NCBI GenBank assembly: GCA_044464485.1
Contig: JBIQLG010000009.1
Location: 1-64,000, forward strand
Reading direction: 5' to 3'
Source: Terrimesophilobacter sp044464485
GTDB lineage: Bacteria > Actinomycetota > Actinomycetes > Actinomycetales > Microbacteriaceae
Length of the DNA stretch: 64,000 nucleotides
Shown here: positions 25,606-33,816 of the stretch, piece by piece
How the letters are laid out: each line of letters opens with the position of its first letter
Position numbering within the stretch: the stretch's first letter is position 1
Notes under the pieces: model-generated
The model's database searches: none
What the model was told of the DNA's origin: nothing
The model's input: only the letters and a program-made list of their open reading frames with translations
Translations under genes and position numbers: made by a program

Positions 25606-27186
25606 CTAGTGGAAGAAGTGGCGTTCGCCGGCGAAGTACATTGACACTCCGGCGTTCTTTGCGGCGACAATGACTTCCTCGTCGCGAATGGACCCACCCG
25701 GCTGCACGACCGCAGCAACACCGGCATCGATAAGTATCTGCAGCCCGTCAGCAAACGGAAAGTATGCGTCGGATGCGGCAACGCTTCCTGCTGCGCGGTC
25801 GCCCGCGCGGTCCACGGCGAGACGGCACGAGTCGACTCGGTTCACCTGGCCCATCCCGACTCCGACAGACGCCCGGCCGTGCGCGAGCAGAATCGCATTC
25901 GACTTCACCGCGCGCACCGCTCGCCACGCGAACTCCAGATCCGCGAGCACGGCTGCATCCGCGGGCTCCCCCGAAACGAGCTGCCAGCTATCGAACGCAG
26001 CGAACTGCGTGTCGGGGGTCTGCTCGAGCAACCCGCCGGAAATCTGCCTCCACTCTTGAGGCTCGCGTGCATAATCCGCGGGAAGCGCCAACAGCCGAAG
26101 GTTCTTCTTTGCGGTGAGAATGGCGAGCGCCTCGCTCGTGAACTGTGGAGCGACAATTACTTCCGTGAAGATGTCCTTCATCGACTCTGCAGCGGCACGG
26201 TCGATCGGACGGTTCGCGGCGATCACGCCCCCGTATGCCGACACGGGGTCGCACGCGTGGGCGAGACCGTGCGCGGCGGCAACATTCGGCCCCACCGCGA
26301 TACCGCAGGGGTTCGCGTGCTTGACGACGGCCACCGCCGGCTCGTCGAAGTCGTATGCGGCACGCAGAGCGGCATCCGCATCCACATAGTTGTTGTACGA
26401 CATCTCCTTGCCGTGGAGTTGTTCGGCCTGGGCGATGCCTCGCGCGCCGGGCAGCCGGTAGAGCGACGCAGACTGGTGCGAATTTTCGCCGTAGCGAAGC
26501 GGTGTGCCGGCATCGAACGTGAGTGTGAGGCCTGGGTTCTCGGCAGCCGCCTCCGCCTTTTCGGCGACATGGCTGGCGAAATACTCGGCGACCGCTTTGT
26601 CGTATGCCGCGGTGTGCGCGAACGCCTCTGATGCGAAGTCTTTCCGCTGCGCGAGAGTCGTGCCGCCAGCGCTGACGGCCGCAACGACATCCGCATACCG
26701 CCCAGGCGAGACGACAATGGCAACGTTCGCGTGGTTCTTCGCGGCGGAGCGCACCATCGCGGGCCCGCCAATGTCGATTTGTTCGACGACGGCATCCGGA
26801 GCGGCGCCGCTCGCCACGGTCTCGACAAAGGGATACAGGTTCACTATCACGAGCTCGAATGCGGCAATACCGAGTCCCGCGAGTTCGTTCTCGTGACTCG
26901 TCAACCTAAGGTCGGCAAGGATTCCCGCGTGAACTGCTGGATGCAGGGTCTTGACGCGGCCGTCGAGCGACTCGGGGAACCCGGTGAGCTCGCTCACTTC
27001 GGTGACCGGATAGCCGGCTTCGGCGATCTGCCTGGCCGTCGACCCCGTCGAAACCAGTTCGACTCCGGCTCCGGCGAGCACTCCCGCCAACTCGACCAGG
27101 CCGCTCTTGTCGCTCACCGACACGAGGGCTCTGCGGATGGGAATGCGATCCCGAGAAGTGAGGTTGTGGGAAGCAGCGGCGGTCAT
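25606..27186 (-). CDS. purH: Bifunctional AICAR formyltransferase/IMP cyclohydrolase
   Basis: Catalyses the last two steps of de novo purine synthesis, AICAR to FAICAR to IMP. The 526-residue protein has the MGS-like cyclohydrolase domain (about 15-140; ALVSVSDKSGL, GRVKTLHPAVHAGIL) and the formyltransferase domain with KHANPCG (Lys-His catalytic pair) and a C-terminal GGSIRDEEVI. It is coupled to purN by ATGA, a very common actinobacterial arrangement. Confidence 0.97.
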   Translation of the reverse strand: MTAAASHNLTSRDRIPIRRALVSVSDKSGLVELAGVLAGAGVELVSTGSTARQIAEAGYPVTEVSELTGFPESLDGRVKTLHPAVHAGILADLRLTSHENELAGLGIAAFELVIVNLYPFVETVASGAAPDAVVEQIDIGGPAMVRSAAKNHANVAIVVSPGRYADVVAAVSAGGTTLAQRKDFASEAFAHTAAYDKAVAEYFASHVAEKAEAAAENPGLTLTFDAGTPLRYGENSHQSASLYRLPGARGIAQAEQLHGKEMSYNNYVDADAALRAAYDFDEPAVAVVKHANPCGIAVGPNVAAAHGLAHACDPVSAYGGVIAANRPIDRAAAESMKDIFTEVIVAPQFTSEALAILTAKKNLRLLALPADYAREPQEWRQISGGLLEQTPDTQFAAFDSWQLVSGEPADAAVLADLEFAWRAVRAVKSNAILLAHGRASVGVGMGQVNRVDSCRLAVDRAGDRAAGSVAASDAYFPFADGLQILIDAGVAAVVQPGGSIRDEEVIVAAKNAGVSMYFAGERHFFH

Positions 27187-27770
27187 TGAGGTCCCTCCAG
27201 GATGATTCGGCTTTCGGCGATGTCCCGAATTGTCTGAGCGAGCAGTCGTCGTTCCACGACCTTGATGCGATCATGAAGCGACTCCTCGGTGTCGCCGCGC
27301 CTCACCGGAACACGCTCCTGCGCGATGAGTGGACCGCTGTCGACGCCGCTGTCGACCACGATGATACTCGCACCCGTCTGCGTCGCTTTCGCCGCGAGCG
27401 CGTCGCGTACGGCGTGCGCACCGGGAAACTCGGGAAGGTACGCCGGATGAGTATTGATCATGCGGGGGGCCAACGCCGCGACGACCCGCTCGGGGACGAT
27501 GCGCATGAACCCGCTGTGCACAACGAGATCCGGCGACCATTCGCCTATTCGATCAAGAAGGGCGTCGCCCCAGCTTTCGCGATCGGGATACTGCGCCCAG
27601 TCGACCACGAACGTGGGAATGCTTCTGTGCCGTGCGTGCGCGAGGCCCTCCGCCGCGCGATCCGCACCGACGGCGACAACCTCTGCGGGGAAGGCGTCTC
27701 GCTCGCACGTCTCCAGCAGGGAAAGGAGATTCGACCCGGTGCCGGAAATGAGCACGACGAGACGGAGCAT
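27183..27770 (-). CDS. purN: Phosphoribosylglycinamide formyltransferase
   Basis: Transfers the formyl group of 10-formyltetrahydrofolate to GAR. At 195 residues it is standard length, with ISGTGSNL at the phosphate site, HSGFMRIVP, NTHPAYLPEFPGAHAVRDAL holding the catalytic Asn/His and VDSGVDSGPLI holding the catalytic Asp. ATGA overlap with purH; 9 bp downstream of the DUF6350 gene, so the three genes form one operon. Confidence 0.96.
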   Translation of the reverse strand: MLRLVVLISGTGSNLLSLLETCERDAFPAEVVAVGADRAAEGLAHARHRSIPTFVVDWAQYPDRESWGDALLDRIGEWSPDLVVHSGFMRIVPERVVAALAPRMINTHPAYLPEFPGAHAVRDALAAKATQTGASIIVVDSGVDSGPLIAQERVPVRRGDTEESLHDRIKVVERRLLAQTIRDIAESRIILEGPQ

Positions 27771-27779
27771 GCTCCCAGT

Positions 27780-29018
27780 TTAAGTGGCGCGGGCCGGTCG
27801 CCCGACCAGCAGTCCGAGAATGGCTGGCACGCCGAACTCGAGCGCTGCGAACAATCCGATCAGCACCGCATCCGGCCCGACTGCGGCCAATCGCCCAGGG
27901 CCGGCAGAGCCACCTGAAATCCAGGCAAAGATACCCAGCAGCAGCCCACCGGCCACACCCACGCCCAGTCCTGTCGCGAGGAGCGCAGACACGGGCGAGG
28001 CACCATCGGTCAGTCGAAGTACGGCGGGTCGAATGCCCACACCCACCATGAAACCCGCAACAATGGGCACCAGCAGGCCGACGAACCCGAACGCGAGATC
28101 CCCGGTCGGCAGCGCGCCGAGGATCGGGACGGCGGGCACCGGGCCCAGGTTTGTTCCCAGCGGGCTCACCGACGATCCGGTCCCAATCGCGAATCCGGGC
28201 CCCACGAGCCAGGACGCAGTCCATACCACGAGGTTGGGGAGAAACGCCATTTCCGCGAGCGTCACCGCGACCCCGCCGAGAACCCCCGAATGGATTCCCT
28301 CGTACAGCGCGATGATCTGGCTGTAGTTGACGAGGATCATGAGCGCGAGCAGAACGCTCGCCACGAGAACGACGACCGTGACGGCGGCTGCGCCACCGCG
28401 CAGGGCCTGCACCAGTACCCCACGCTGAAGCGCAGGGCGCGCTTCCCACCACTCGCCAAGCCGCGAGGGCGCCCCGCCGCGACCGGGTATCCGACCGGGC
28501 ATGCGACTGAGCCGGCGCGAAGCCATGCCGACGCCGAGAAGCAGTCCGATGGCAAAAACGATCGTGGGAAACAGCGTGCCCTGCCAGATCGACGGTCGGG
28601 AGAACTGGTGAAGCGAACTCATCGTCGCACCGAAGGAAAGTATTCCGACGACCAGCACGGAGACCAGAATTCCCAGAGTCGCGTACGGTGTCTCCGCAAT
28701 TCGTCGGCCGGCACGCACAGCGAGCAACACCGTGAGCAAACCGATTCCAAGCGCCGCGACAGTCACGACGAACGGCACGCCTGCCTCGGCAAAGCCCGCA
28801 CTGCTCGCCGTCACCGGATCAAGTGTGAGCGTGACATCCGTTCCGTGTCCGATCAACCAGACGTCCACGGATGCACGCCAGAACACGCTCCAATCGACCT
28901 GCAGACCGTACTGGAACGCCCACATGAACGTGAGGGGAACCAGGGGAACGCCGATCCCAATCCCGACGACAAGCAGGGCCTCGAGCGCGGCGAACAGGGC
29001 GGTGAGCGGACGATTCAT
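27780..29018 (-). CDS. DUF6350 family polytopic membrane protein
   Basis: A 412-residue, very hydrophobic protein with about ten membrane segments and no recognisable catalytic motif. DUF6350 proteins are typically encoded just upstream of purN-purH and near sucCD in actinobacteria, as here. Some mycobacterial proteins in this genomic position (PerM-like) support cell division or envelope integrity; that role is an inference for this gene. First gene of the operon with purN and purH. Confidence 0.85.
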   Translation of the reverse strand: MNRPLTALFAALEALLVVGIGIGVPLVPLTFMWAFQYGLQVDWSVFWRASVDVWLIGHGTDVTLTLDPVTASSAGFAEAGVPFVVTVAALGIGLLTVLLAVRAGRRIAETPYATLGILVSVLVVGILSFGATMSSLHQFSRPSIWQGTLFPTIVFAIGLLLGVGMASRRLSRMPGRIPGRGGAPSRLGEWWEARPALQRGVLVQALRGGAAAVTVVVLVASVLLALMILVNYSQIIALYEGIHSGVLGGVAVTLAEMAFLPNLVVWTASWLVGPGFAIGTGSSVSPLGTNLGPVPAVPILGALPTGDLAFGFVGLLVPIVAGFMVGVGIRPAVLRLTDGASPVSALLATGLGVGVAGGLLLGIFAWISGGSAGPGRLAAVGPDAVLIGLFAALEFGVPAILGLLVGRPARAT

Positions 29019-29088
29019 ACCGAACGGAGCCTATCGCCGCGTGACGCTCAACTCCGCGCGCCACTCTCACGACGCCCGAGTCCACCTG

Positions 29089-29976
29089 CTACAGCGTCGC
29101 GAGAATCTCCCGCATGATCGCCGCGGTCTCCGACGGCGTCTTGCCGACCCTGACTCCCGCCGCCTCGAGCGCTTCCTTCTTCGCTTGCGCCGTACCGGCC
29201 GAGCCTGACACGATCGCGCCCGCGTGGCCCATGGTCTTCCCTTCCGGCGCGGTGAACCCCGCCACGTACCCCACGACGGGCTTTGTGACGTTCGCCTTGA
29301 TGAAGTCGGCCGCCCGCTCCTCGGCGTCGCCGCCGATCTCGCCGATCATGACGATCGCCTTCGTCTCGGGGTCCGCCTCGAACGCGGCGAGCGCGTCGAT
29401 GTGGGTCGTGCCAATGATGGGGTCTCCGCCGATGCCGATCGCGGTGGAGAATCCGAGATCCCGCAACTCGTACATCATCTGGTAGGTGAGCGTGCCCGAC
29501 TTCGACACGAGCCCGATCGGACCCTTGTGAGTGATGTTGGCGGGAGTGATCCCCACGAGCGCTTCGTCCGGAGTGATGACGCCGGGACAGTTCGGGCCGA
29601 TGATGCGAGTCCTGTTGCCCTTGGCCTTCGCATGAGCCCAGGCCTGAGCGGAATCCTGCACCGGGATGCCCTCCGTGATGACGACGAGCAGCGGAATGGC
29701 GGCGTCGATTGCTTCGATCATCGCATCCTTGGCGAAGGCCGGAGGAACAAAAATGATCGAAACATCGGCGCCGGTGTGTTCCATCGCCTCCACGACCGTG
29801 CCGAAAACGGGCAGCTCGATGACACCGTGCGTGACCGTCGTGCCGGCCTTGCGCGCGTTCACACCGCCAACCACCTGCGTGCCCGCCTTGAGCATGAGCG
29901 CTGTGTGCTTGGTTCCTTCACCGCCAGTGATGCCCTGAACAATGACTTTCGAGTTCTTATTGAGGAAAATTGACAT
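29089..29976 (-). CDS. sucD: Succinyl-CoA synthetase alpha subunit
   Basis: Forms succinate and ATP/GTP from succinyl-CoA in the TCA cycle, together with SucC. The 295-residue protein has the CoA-binding Rossmann domain (GITGGEGTKHTALML) and the phosphorylated histidine in GHAGAIVSG. 12 bp downstream of sucC in one operon. Confidence 0.97.
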   Translation of the reverse strand: MSIFLNKNSKVIVQGITGGEGTKHTALMLKAGTQVVGGVNARKAGTTVTHGVIELPVFGTVVEAMEHTGADVSIIFVPPAFAKDAMIEAIDAAIPLLVVITEGIPVQDSAQAWAHAKAKGNRTRIIGPNCPGVITPDEALVGITPANITHKGPIGLVSKSGTLTYQMMYELRDLGFSTAIGIGGDPIIGTTHIDALAAFEADPETKAIVMIGEIGGDAEERAADFIKANVTKPVVGYVAGFTAPEGKTMGHAGAIVSGSAGTAQAKKEALEAAGVRVGKTPSETAAIMREILATL

Positions 29977-29988
29977 GTCTTTCGTTCC

Positions 29989-31152
29989 TTATTTCGAAGC
30001 CAGCTCAGCGGCTTTGTCTGCGCCTTCGTCCATGGTGTTTGCGAGGGTGACTAGCGGATGCGCCGCCTCATTGAGAATGCGCCTGCCCTCCTCAACGTTG
30101 TTGCCATCGAGTCTCACGACGAGCGGCTTGTTCGCGCTGTCGCCGAGCGAACGCAGCGCGCCGACGATGCCGTTGGCTACGGCGTCGCACGCCGTGATGC
30201 CGCCGAAGACGTTCACGAACACGCTCTTCACCTGCTCGTCGCCGAGAATCACGTCGAGCCCCGAAGCCATGACTTCAGCGGATGCTCCGCCGCCGATGTC
30301 GAGGAAGTTGGCCGGCTTGACCCCGCCGTGCTTTTCGCCCGCGTAGGCCACGACATCCAGCGTGCTCATGACGAGGCCGGCCCCGTTGCCGATAACCCCC
30401 ACGGACCCGTCGAGCTTCACGTAGTTGAGGTCCGCCGCCTTCGCCTTCGCTTCGAGCGGGTCAGCGGACTCTGCGTCCTCAAGTTCGGCGTGACCCGGGT
30501 GCCGGAAGTCTGCGTTGGCGTCGATTGTGACTTTGCCGTCGAGCGCCAGGATGTCGCCGCCGGCGGTGAGCACAAGCGGGTTCACTTCAACGAGCGTGGC
30601 ATCCTCGCCGGTGAACACGTCGTAGAGCTTCATCATGACGGGCGCGACCTTGGCGATGAGTTCATCGGGGAAGCCGCCCGCGCGCGCGATCTCGGCGGCT
30701 TTCGCTTCCGTCATCCCGGCAAGCGGATCGACCTCGATCTTCGCGAGCGCATCCGGCCGTTCGACCGCGAGCACTTCGATCTCGACCCCGCCTTCGACGC
30801 TGCACAGAGAAAGGTAGGAACGGTTCGCCCGGTCTAGCAGAACGGAAAAGTAGAACTCCTTGTCGATCTGGGCGCCTGCCGCGACCATCACGCGACGTAC
30901 GACGTGGCCTTTGATGTCGAGACCGAGAATCTGCTCGGCGGCCGCGAAGGCCTCATCGGGCGAGTGGGCGAGCTTCACGCCTCCGGCTTTGCCTCGGCCG
31001 CCGACCTTCACTTGGGCCTTGACGACGACGGTCCCGCCGATTTTTTCCGCCGCAGCTTTCGCTTCGGCGGGTGTATCCGCGACGATACCTGCGAGCACAG
31101 GCACTCCGTACGCTTCGAAAAGGTCTCTGGCCTGATACTCGAAAAGATCCAC
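29989..31152 (-). CDS. sucC: Succinyl-CoA synthetase beta subunit
   Basis: The 387-residue ATP-grasp subunit binds nucleotide and succinate: DLFEYQARDLFEAYGVPV, VVKAQVKVGGRGKAGGVK, EVNPLV and NIFGGITxCD-type segment (NVFGGITACD). Start GTG 31152. A 37-bp inverted repeat just upstream may be its operator. Confidence 0.97.
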   Translation of the reverse strand: MDLFEYQARDLFEAYGVPVLAGIVADTPAEAKAAAEKIGGTVVVKAQVKVGGRGKAGGVKLAHSPDEAFAAAEQILGLDIKGHVVRRVMVAAGAQIDKEFYFSVLLDRANRSYLSLCSVEGGVEIEVLAVERPDALAKIEVDPLAGMTEAKAAEIARAGGFPDELIAKVAPVMMKLYDVFTGEDATLVEVNPLVLTAGGDILALDGKVTIDANADFRHPGHAELEDAESADPLEAKAKAADLNYVKLDGSVGVIGNGAGLVMSTLDVVAYAGEKHGGVKPANFLDIGGGASAEVMASGLDVILGDEQVKSVFVNVFGGITACDAVANGIVGALRSLGDSANKPLVVRLDGNNVEEGRRILNEAAHPLVTLANTMDEGADKAAELASK

Positions 31153-31182
31153 GCTGCCTATCCCATCCGCAAATTTGTGAGG

Positions 31183-31219
31183 TGTGGCAGAAATTCAATG
31201 CTGTGAAATTTTTGCCACA
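31183..31219. promoter_or_regulatory. Inverted repeat upstream of sucC, candidate operator
   Basis: TGTGGCAGAAATT (31183-31195) and AATTTTTGCCACA (31207-31219) are complementary in 12 of 13 positions with an 11-bp centre. It lies 31 bp upstream of the sucC start and has no T tract, so an operator is more likely than a terminator of the upstream esterase gene. Regulator unknown. Confidence 0.45.
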
Positions 31220-31241
31220 GAAAACTCTACCCGCTTGAGCG

Positions 31242-32159
31242 TCACCGAATTTTCAGGCCCAGCGAAGCGAAGAAGGAATCAACTCTCTGAGTAAGCGGTC
31301 CCGGAGTGCCGATGGTGCTGTTGATCTCTCCGTGGCTCATCTCGATCGGATACACGGAAATCGTTGCAGGATCGGCGGACGGATACTGCGTGAACACGCG
31401 CGTTCGAAACTGCTCCGCCTGGGCGCACGAGTTCGCTCGCTGGCTTCCGCACACCAACAGCATCGGTGCCGGCATTCCGTCAATCCGCAGCGTGGGAGAG
31501 GAATCTTTCCACAGCTGAGTGTCCTTACCGAATATGGGGTCATAGAGCGAAAGGTGCGGGGCTTGCATAATCGTCACGACATCGAATGCCGCGCTGTCGA
31601 GCGCGACGGTGCCGAGCCACGGCGCCGCATCTTCGTCCCGCGCAATCGAGGAGTCTGCCGCGACGAGCGAGACCAGATTGGCACCCGCCGAATGCCCCAT
31701 GAGCACGACATCCTTGGATGACCCTCCCCACTCGGATGCGTGGCGCTGCACGAAGGCAAGTGCGGCAGCGACGTCGTGCGCCTCGGTGACCGGATCGGCG
31801 TCCGGATGCAGGCGATAATTCGTCGAGACCACGATGACTCCCCTGGGCACGTAGTAAGCGACCTTGTTGTCGACCACACCGGGCGCGGCCTTGTCGCCGC
31901 GTTTCCAGCCGCCTCCGTGCACCATGAGCAGAATCGGGGCGTCAGCGGCGTTGCCCGGCTCGTAAACGTCGAGCTTCTGAAGCGGATCGGCGCCATACGC
32001 CACATCGCGGTGCACGATAGTTCCCGCCGGCAGCCAGGAGTCATCGGCATCAGCGGGGGTGGGCGTGCCAGAGGGGGTGGGCGCCGCGTGCGCCGCGCAC
32101 CCGGTCAGGAGAAGTGCCGTAGCGGCAATGATGGACGCAAGTCGGGAAGTTTTTCGCAT
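31242..32159 (-). CDS. Alpha/beta-hydrolase lipoprotein (BD-FAE/HSL-like esterase)
   Basis: A 305-residue protein with a lipoprotein signal and lipobox LLTGC (Cys21), so it is anchored outside the cell. The hydrolase domain has the oxyanion motif VHGGGWKRGD, the nucleophile elbow GHSAGAN and plausible Asp and late His (MSHGE) residues. It resembles small carboxylesterases and feruloyl-esterase-like BD-FAE proteins. Substrate unknown. It lies 22 bp downstream of the RNB nuclease gene and is probably co-transcribed with it. Confidence 0.85.
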   Translation of the reverse strand: MRKTSRLASIIAATALLLTGCAAHAAPTPSGTPTPADADDSWLPAGTIVHRDVAYGADPLQKLDVYEPGNAADAPILLMVHGGGWKRGDKAAPGVVDNKVAYYVPRGVIVVSTNYRLHPDADPVTEAHDVAAALAFVQRHASEWGGSSKDVVLMGHSAGANLVSLVAADSSIARDEDAAPWLGTVALDSAAFDVVTIMQAPHLSLYDPIFGKDTQLWKDSSPTLRIDGMPAPMLLVCGSQRANSCAQAEQFRTRVFTQYPSADPATISVYPIEMSHGEINSTIGTPGPLTQRVDSFFASLGLKIR

Positions 32160-32181
32160 GTCGGGAACCTAAAGGCAGTTG

Positions 32182-33669
32182 CTATGAGCTTTCTTTGCGC
32201 AGCGTATGAGGGTGCTTTTCGACGTTCGCGTTCGCACTGGCACCTCGCCCCCGTGGGTCCACCGCGAACCCGACCTCGCCCGTGGCAATGTCGGCCTTGA
32301 GGAGACGGGCGCTCACCCGATCCCCCGGTGTGAGCGACCCCGCGCAGGGGGCTGTGACGGCGGGATCATCCACCTGGATTTGGCCGCCATCCGAGGTCGC
32401 CGCGAGCACTGTTGCGTCAAAATTCTCACCCACTCGCGAGTGCAGAATCGCGGCCTCCACACGGCTCGTTGTCTCATTTTCGAGCCGCCCGGCGAGGTTG
32501 TCGGATGCCGCCATGAGTGCCGGCAGTTCGGGCAGCGACGTGCGCGCCCACTCCGGCACCGTTCGCTTGTTGGCGAGCGCTTCGCACACGACGAGCACAA
32601 ACCTGTCGACGAGTCGTCTCAGCGGCGCGGTCGCGTGCGCATACGGTGCCGCGACGGCGGACTGGATGTCGTCGTGCGGCGCCTGACCGTCGAAAGCCGT
32701 GTAGCCCGCGCCGCGAAAGAGGGAAGCGGCAGCATGCATGATCGCCAGCTGGTGCGGCACGTTCGGGTCGAGGCGGCGCAAATATTCTCCGTAGGGGGTG
32801 CCCGGTTCCCATGGTGTACCGAGGGCCGCTGCACGGCGACGGAACCAGGCGATCGCCTCCTCGCCGGGGGCCGGCATCGTTCGCAGAATTCCCACGTGTC
32901 CCTCGAGCATGATGTTCGCGGCCGCCATCCCCGTCATGAGTGAAATCTGCGCGTTCCAGCTTTCAGCCGGAAGCGGCCTCCGGCGCGTAAGGACGTATCT
33001 GCCGTGCGCTTCATGAATCTCCTGCTCGGGTCTGCCGAGGCTCGCGCCGCCTCGCTCACGCTCGAGCGCTATGCGCTTGACGCCGATTTCCTTGAGAAGC
33101 GCGATGCCCTCCGGCGCCGACCCCGAATCCATGAGCTCCTGCACCCGGTCGTAGTCGTACCGCGCTGTGCTGCGAACCCGTGCCCGAACGAGAGTTGTCG
33201 AGGTGACGCGCGCGGCGCTGTCGAGCTGGAATGTCCACACGAATGCTCCCCGCACCTTTCCGGGCAAGAGGGACGCAGCGTTCTCGCTGAGGATCACGGG
33301 GTGAAGCGGAATTCGGCCATCCGGCGGATACAGCGTCTGGCCGCGTCTGCGCGATTCGCGATCGATCGCGCCGCCCGGAGCCACAAACGCGGGAACGTCG
33401 GCGATGGCGTATCGCACGGTGTACCCATTGCCGCGCGGTTCAAGCTGCATCGCCTGATCGAGATCCATCGAGTCTGCGGGATCGATCGTGATGAATGGCG
33501 CGTCCAGAAGTTCAATATCGGGAAGCGCGATCGTGGAGGCGGCGAACGCAGCTTCCGCTTCCACATCGGCAGGAAAATCTGAGCTCACACCGAGGTCAAC
33601 GCGAACTTCGGCCAGCGCGGCGGCCAGTTCACCGTCCTCGCTGCGCAGGCGGACGCTGGCGAGCGTCAT
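32182..33669 (-). CDS. RNB-domain (RNase II/R-like) ribonuclease
   Basis: A 495-residue 3'-5' exoribonuclease core: the RNB catalytic motif reads DPADSMDLDQAM (about 62-73), then YAIADVPAFV and RRRGQTLYPPDGRIPLHP. It lacks the cold-shock domains of full RNase R but keeps a C-terminal S1-like segment. The last of the four metal-binding aspartates of RNase II (DxDD) is Gln here (DLDQ). Its ATG overlaps the TGA of the second repeat mini-ORF, so translation may depend on the chain from pcrA. Confidence 0.88.
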   Translation of the reverse strand: MTLASVRLRSEDGELAAALAEVRVDLGVSSDFPADVEAEAAFAASTIALPDIELLDAPFITIDPADSMDLDQAMQLEPRGNGYTVRYAIADVPAFVAPGGAIDRESRRRGQTLYPPDGRIPLHPVILSENAASLLPGKVRGAFVWTFQLDSAARVTSTTLVRARVRSTARYDYDRVQELMDSGSAPEGIALLKEIGVKRIALERERGGASLGRPEQEIHEAHGRYVLTRRRPLPAESWNAQISLMTGMAAANIMLEGHVGILRTMPAPGEEAIAWFRRRAAALGTPWEPGTPYGEYLRRLDPNVPHQLAIMHAAASLFRGAGYTAFDGQAPHDDIQSAVAAPYAHATAPLRRLVDRFVLVVCEALANKRTVPEWARTSLPELPALMAASDNLAGRLENETTSRVEAAILHSRVGENFDATVLAATSDGGQIQVDDPAVTAPCAGSLTPGDRVSARLLKADIATGEVGFAVDPRGRGASANANVEKHPHTLRKESS

Positions 33670-33734
33670 TCGAGCTTCTCGATCGGCACGATCGCCACCA
33701 AGCGAACGTGCAAAAGGGGGTTCGAGAAGCTCAT
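33666..33734 (-). CDS. Mini-ORF B (22 aa) in the 65-bp tandem repeat
   Basis: ATG 33734 to TGA 33666 encodes MSFSNPLLHVRL-VAIVPIEKLE (22 residues), identical to mini-ORF A. Its ATG overlaps the TGA of mini-ORF A and its TGA overlaps the ATG of the RNB gene, both as ATGA. The last six residues copy the end of PcrA (PIEKLE). It may be a translational bridge rather than a functional peptide. Confidence 0.35.
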   Translation of the reverse strand: MSFSNPLLHVRLVAIVPIEKLE

Positions 33735-33816
33735 TCGAGCTTCTCGATCGGCACGATCGCCACCAAGCGAACGTGCAAAAGGGGGTTCGAGAAGCTCATT
33801 CGAGCTTCTCGATCGG
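33667..33816. repeat. 65-bp tandem repeat, two identical copies plus a 20-bp partial copy
   Basis: Copies at 33667-33731 and 33732-33796 are identical; the third (33797-33816) is the 3' end of pcrA and matches the first 20 bases exactly. Each junction forms an 11-bp perfect stem with a 4-base loop (arms 33722-33732/33737-33747 and 33787-33797/33802-33812). The stop/start overlap ATGA lies at each hairpin tip. Confidence 0.95.
33731..33799 (-). CDS. Mini-ORF A (22 aa) in the 65-bp tandem repeat
   Basis: ATG 33799 to TGA 33731, 22 residues, identical to mini-ORF B. Its ATG overlaps the pcrA stop as ATGA. Because the repeat is 65 bp and the ORF 69 bp, each duplication recreates a 4-bp overlap exactly. 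No independent ribosome site is evident, so translation would rely on coupling. Confidence 0.35.
   Translation of the reverse strand: MSFSNPLLHVRLVAIVPIEKLE

Noticed and set aside
33667..33816. CRISPR or IS end repeats near pcrA
   Set aside because: The repeats are head-to-tail with no spacers, no transposase is present, and they exactly preserve overlapping reading frames.
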